From the NCBI GenBank assembly GCA_900102115.1, contig FNAW01000001.1:1-64000 (forward strand): a DNA stretch of 64,000 bases, written 5' to 3'. Below, piece by piece: positions 59,107-64,000 of this stretch (positions within the stretch are counted from its first letter, which is position 1; each line of letters starts with the position of its first letter). Below the pieces are notes generated by a model that saw nothing but the letters and a program-made list of their open reading frames with translations, had not been told where the DNA came from and ran no database searches. Origin of the DNA: Blastococcus fimeti (GTDB lineage Bacteria > Actinomycetota > Actinomycetes > Mycobacteriales > Geodermatophilaceae). The position numbers were made by a program, and so were the translations under genes.

Positions 59107-59110
<4 letters not shown>
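58019..59110 (-). CDS. Amidohydrolase family protein
   Basis: A 363-residue metal-dependent hydrolase: LIPGLVDAHCHVGILRGGG (HxH), DGWVKLVGDWID with a Lys, VTAHTFG and IEHGTGL (metal His), and FAGTDAGGG with the Asp. Imidazolonepropionase-like/creatininase-type group; substrate unknown. GTG start overlaps the ffh stop (GTGA), a junction also seen in mycobacteria (Rv2915c next to ffh). Confidence 0.92.
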
Positions 59111-60666
<1,556 letters not shown>

Positions 60667-60730
60667 AGCACGTCCTCAGCAGTTCCGGGCGCGAGCACGT
60701 CGCGCCGTCCGCACCGAGGGTATCGACGGA

Positions 60731-60922
60731 CTAGGCGGCGTGCGTCAGGCCCGACGCGACGAGCTCCCGCACCTCGACGCCGGTGACCAGTGCCGCTCCG
60801 CAGTCGACGCAGGCCCACTCCGGGCAGAAGCCGCCGTCCTCGGTGTGCCCGTCGACGCACGACGGCTGCACGAACTCGCGCTCGTCGCCGCACTCGGAGC
60901 AGTGCCACAGCTGGGAGTCCAC
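60731..60922 (-). CDS. Small zinc-ribbon protein
   Basis: A 63-residue protein with two CxxC pairs (CSEC near the start; CVDC later) and extra Cys in PSCVDGH and GFCPEWAC, the pattern of a zinc ribbon or rubredoxin-like knuckle. GTG start (VDSQLWHC) with GAAGGGC seven bases upstream. No family is recognised; unknown function. Located between glnD and ffh. Confidence 0.75.
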   Translation of the reverse strand: MDSQLWHCSECGDEREFVQPSCVDGHTEDGGFCPEWACVDCGAALVTGVEVRELVASGLTHAA

Positions 60923-61001
60923 GTTCTGCCCTTCGCCCGGCGGGACCGTTCCGTCCCGCTCGGACCCGACCGTCGCACGAGGCACCGACAGGTTCGCGGA
61001 C

Positions 61002-63365
61002 CTAGACCGGCGTGTCCGCCTCCGCGGCCGGGCGCACGGCACCCACCAGGGCCTCGTCGATCCGGCGGCGCTGCTCGAGGTCGACCGGGTCCCCGGAGGG
61101 GTTGGCGACGTAGAAGCAGTCCACGGCGTCGGCACCCAGGGTCTCGATCCGGGCGGAGGTCACGTCGAGGCCCTCCCCCGCGATCGCCGCGGTCAGCCGG
61201 TAGAGCAGGCCGGCCCGGTCCCCCGCGCGCACCTCGACGATGCCGGTGGCCGCGCCGCTGACCTCGCCGTTGTGCCAGGAGATCCGTGGCGGCGCGGACC
61301 GCACGCCGTCCTGGCGGTAGTCGACCTCCCGCTGCCGGAGCCGCTCGGCCAGCGGCAGGCTGCCCTCCAGGGCGGCGCGCACGCCGTCGGCCAGGATCTC
61401 GGGCACCGGGGCGCGGCCGAAGCGCGGCCGGACGGCGAACACGCTCGTGGCGTGCCCGCTCTCGACCGTGATCTTCGCCGCCCGGACGTCGAGCTGGTTG
61501 AGGGCCAGGACGCCGGCGCAGGTGCTCAGCAGGCCCGGGCGGTCGGGGGCGCCGATGGTGACCTCCTGGCCGTCGGCGACGTCCTGGATGCCGACCGTGA
61601 CCGGCGCGGTCGTGCCGGGGAGGGCCGGGGTCGGCGTGGAGACCTGCGGGGTCGTGGGGCTGAGCACCGCCGCGGCGTCCCCGAGGGGCGCCCCGCCGAG
61701 CTTGGCCTGCACCCGGGCCACCAGCGCAGCCACCAGGTGGGCCTTCCACGGCGACCACGCCGACACGCTCGTCGCGGCGCCGTCGGCCTGGGCGAGGGCG
61801 TGCAGCAGCTGGAGGACGGCGGCGTCGGACCCGATGGTGACCGCGACCCGGTCGATGGTCGCCGGGTCGTCCATGTCGCGGCGGGTCGCGGTGGCCGGCA
61901 GCAGCAGGTGGTGGCGGACCAGCGTGCCGATGACGGCGACGTCGGCCTCGGCGAAGCCCATGCGGGTGGCGATCGTCATCGCGATCGGCTCGCCGACCTC
62001 GCTGTGGTCGCCGTCCCAGCCCTTGCCGATGTCGTGCAGCAGCGCGGCCACGAGCAGCAGGTCGGGGCGGTCGACGTCCCGGGTCAGCTCGGCCGCGGCG
62101 GCCGCCGCCTCGACCAGGTGCCGGTCGACGGTGAAGCGGTGCCAGGGGTGGCGCTGCGGCAGCGAGCGCACCCGGTCCCACTCGGGGATCAGCCGGGACA
62201 GCAGCCCCTCCTGGTCGAGCTGCTCGAGGACGGCGACGGCGGAGCGACCGCTGGCCAGCAGGCGGAGGAACGACCAGCGCACCTCCGACGGCCACGGCTC
62301 GGGCATCGCCTGGCTGTGCACCGCGAGCACCTTGAGCGTGTAGGGCGACAGCAGCAGGTCCGCGCGGGCGGCGGCCGCCGCGGCGCGGAGCAGCAGGCCC
62401 GGGTCGGCGGCCGGGCGGGCGTCGCGGGCGAGGACCACCTCGTCGCCCTGGCGCACCACGCCGTCGGCCAGCGGTTCGCGGCGCACCCGGCGGTAGCGGC
62501 TGCGGGGCCGGCGCACCAGCGCGGCCTCGACCCGGCGCCAGGTCTCGTCGGCGACGAAAGCCAGCCGGCGACCGGCGAGGCTGACCTCGCGCAGCAGCGC
62601 GTCCTCACCGGACAGCCCGAGGGCGACGGCGACCGGCCGCTGCTCCTGCCGCACCAGGACGTCGCTCGGCCGGCCGCTGCGCCGCCGGAGCTCGTCGCGG
62701 ACGTCGAGCAGGAAGGCGTAGGCGGTCTCGACCTCGGAGGTGGGCTCGTCGGCGAGCTGAGCGGCGGCGACCGCGCGCAGCACCTGGCCCTCGCGCAGGC
62801 CGCCGTAGGCCTCCTTGAGGTCGGGCTCGAGCAGGAACGCCAGCTCGCCGACCTGGCGGGACCGTCCCCGGCGCAGGTCGCGCAGCGCCGGCAGCAGCCG
62901 CGAGGCGGCCTGCCGCCAGCTGCTGAGCGTGGCGGTCCGGAGCCGGCCGGCCAGCTCGGCGTCGCCGGCGACCAGCCGTGCGTCGAGCAGCCCGAGCCCG
63001 GCCTTGACGTCGGTGGAGGCGACCGCCACCGCCTCGGCCACCGAGCGCACGGAGTGGTCCAGCCGGATCCCGGCATCCCAGATCGGGTACCAGAGCGCGT
63101 CGGCGATCGCGGCGATCTCCGGCCGGCCGTCGTGGACGAGGACCAGGTCCAGGTCGCCGTGCGGCGGCAGCTCGCGGCGGCCGTGGCTGCCGACGGCCAT
63201 GAGCGCGAGGCCCTCGGTGCCGGTCCGGGGCGGGGTCCCCCCGCGCTTGGCCAGCGGCGGCGGCGTGCCGGCGACGGCGTCGTCCAGCAGCCCCGTGAGC
63301 CAGGCGTCGACGACCTGCACGCGCTCGGCGCGGGTCAGGTCCGGCAGCGCGGCGGTGTCCAGCAC
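61002..63365 (-). CDS. glnD: Bifunctional [protein-PII] uridylyl/adenylyltransferase GlnD
   Basis: Senses glutamine and modifies the PII protein. 787 residues: nucleotidyltransferase with GSHGRRELPPHGDLDLVLV (acidic pair D71/D73), GlnE-like helical part, HD domain (LHDIGKGWDGDHSEVGEPIA) for deuridylylation/deadenylylation and two C-terminal ACT domains (DRPGLLSTCAGVLALNQL; DRAGLLYRLTAAIAGEGL). In actinobacteria PII is adenylylated rather than uridylylated. GTG start. Confidence 0.94.
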   Translation of the reverse strand: MLDTAALPDLTRAERVQVVDAWLTGLLDDAVAGTPPPLAKRGGTPPRTGTEGLALMAVGSHGRRELPPHGDLDLVLVHDGRPEIAAIADALWYPIWDAGIRLDHSVRSVAEAVAVASTDVKAGLGLLDARLVAGDAELAGRLRTATLSSWRQAASRLLPALRDLRRGRSRQVGELAFLLEPDLKEAYGGLREGQVLRAVAAAQLADEPTSEVETAYAFLLDVRDELRRRSGRPSDVLVRQEQRPVAVALGLSGEDALLREVSLAGRRLAFVADETWRRVEAALVRRPRSRYRRVRREPLADGVVRQGDEVVLARDARPAADPGLLLRAAAAAARADLLLSPYTLKVLAVHSQAMPEPWPSEVRWSFLRLLASGRSAVAVLEQLDQEGLLSRLIPEWDRVRSLPQRHPWHRFTVDRHLVEAAAAAAELTRDVDRPDLLLVAALLHDIGKGWDGDHSEVGEPIAMTIATRMGFAEADVAVIGTLVRHHLLLPATATRRDMDDPATIDRVAVTIGSDAAVLQLLHALAQADGAATSVSAWSPWKAHLVAALVARVQAKLGGAPLGDAAAVLSPTTPQVSTPTPALPGTTAPVTVGIQDVADGQEVTIGAPDRPGLLSTCAGVLALNQLDVRAAKITVESGHATSVFAVRPRFGRAPVPEILADGVRAALEGSLPLAERLRQREVDYRQDGVRSAPPRISWHNGEVSGAATGIVEVRAGDRAGLLYRLTAAIAGEGLDVTSARIETLGADAVDCFYVANPSGDPVDLEQRRRIDEALVGAVRPAAEADTPV

Positions 63366-63400
63366 GCGTCCCCCTCCGGTGGAGCAACAGCAGGAAGTGC

Positions 63401-63443
63401 GTCGGCCGGGGTGGTGGGCGGTCCTCCCACCACCCCGGCCGAC
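63401..63443 (-). terminator. 18-bp hairpin between glnB and glnD
   Basis: A perfect 18-bp stem (63401-63418 with 63426-63443, 7-base loop) lies 22 bases past the glnB stop and ends about 35 bases before the glnD start. No U-tract. Its position suits partial termination, giving less glnD than amt-glnB transcript. Confidence 0.7.
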
Positions 63444-63465
63444 GGGTGTTCTCAGCGGTGCTGGG

Positions 63466-64000
<535 letters not shown>

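Overview
The window reads as one continuous piece of a high-GC actinobacterial chromosome. Family is uncertain; gene content and order (WhiG-type sigma factor beside rpsB/xerC, heavily GC codon use, GTG starts, a LuxR regulator beside rnhB/lepB) would fit Geodermatophilaceae or a relative, but that is inference. Almost all of it is conserved housekeeping sequence in the order known from mycobacteria and streptomycetes. There is no prophage, insertion sequence, CRISPR array or tRNA that I can see. The left edge holds the 5' end of a 16S rRNA gene on the minus strand with its leader and a probable promoter.

Most genes are on the minus strand, so the biological order runs from high to low coordinates. 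From the right edge: amt (partial), glnB, glnD (nitrogen signalling), a small zinc-ribbon protein, ffh (SRP) coupled to an amidohydrolase, a monoglyceride-lipase-like hydrolase and proS (63.8-55.3 kb). Next comes the ribosome block rpsP-khpA-rimM-trmD-nudix-rplS-lepB (54.3-50.2 kb), an atypical LuxR-type regulator, rnhB, DUF2469, yraN, yifB, dprA, xerC and whiG (50-42.7 kb). Then rpsB-tsf, pyrH-frr-cdsA (translation, UMP and phospholipid synthesis; 40.2-35.7 kb), rlmN plus a VIT-family transporter, dxr, rip1/rseP, ispG, a GNAT protein and a lipoprotein PBP (28-19.5 kb), the order seen around dxr-rip-gcpE in mycobacteria.

The last block is rimP-nusA-ylxR-infB-ylxP-rbfA-nrnA-MATE-truB (18.2-8.5 kb), followed by a MhuD-like haem monooxygenase, ilvE, ribF, rpsO, pnp, an M16 protease, a VanZ-like protein and dapB (8.4-0.4 kb), ending at the rRNA promoter. 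Many neighbours in these operons overlap by ATGA or GTGA, which suggests translational coupling.

Accessory-looking content is limited. It includes a divergent LysR/EamA pair inserted between ispG and rip1; a secreted protein with an LAxTG-type sorting tail next to a LytR-CpsA-Psr protein; a PPK2, GyrI-like, TrmH and DUF952-GNAT cluster; a HAD protein and a methyltransferase beside whiG; and two unrecognised small proteins. The most interesting signals are the degenerate receiver domain of the LuxR-type regulator with a 9-bp inverted repeat upstream, a 20-bp perfect inverted repeat beside proS, the structured rpsO-pnp intergenic region, a probable CTG start for rip1, and the DUF952-GNAT fusion. 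I did not find an obviously new multi-gene system.
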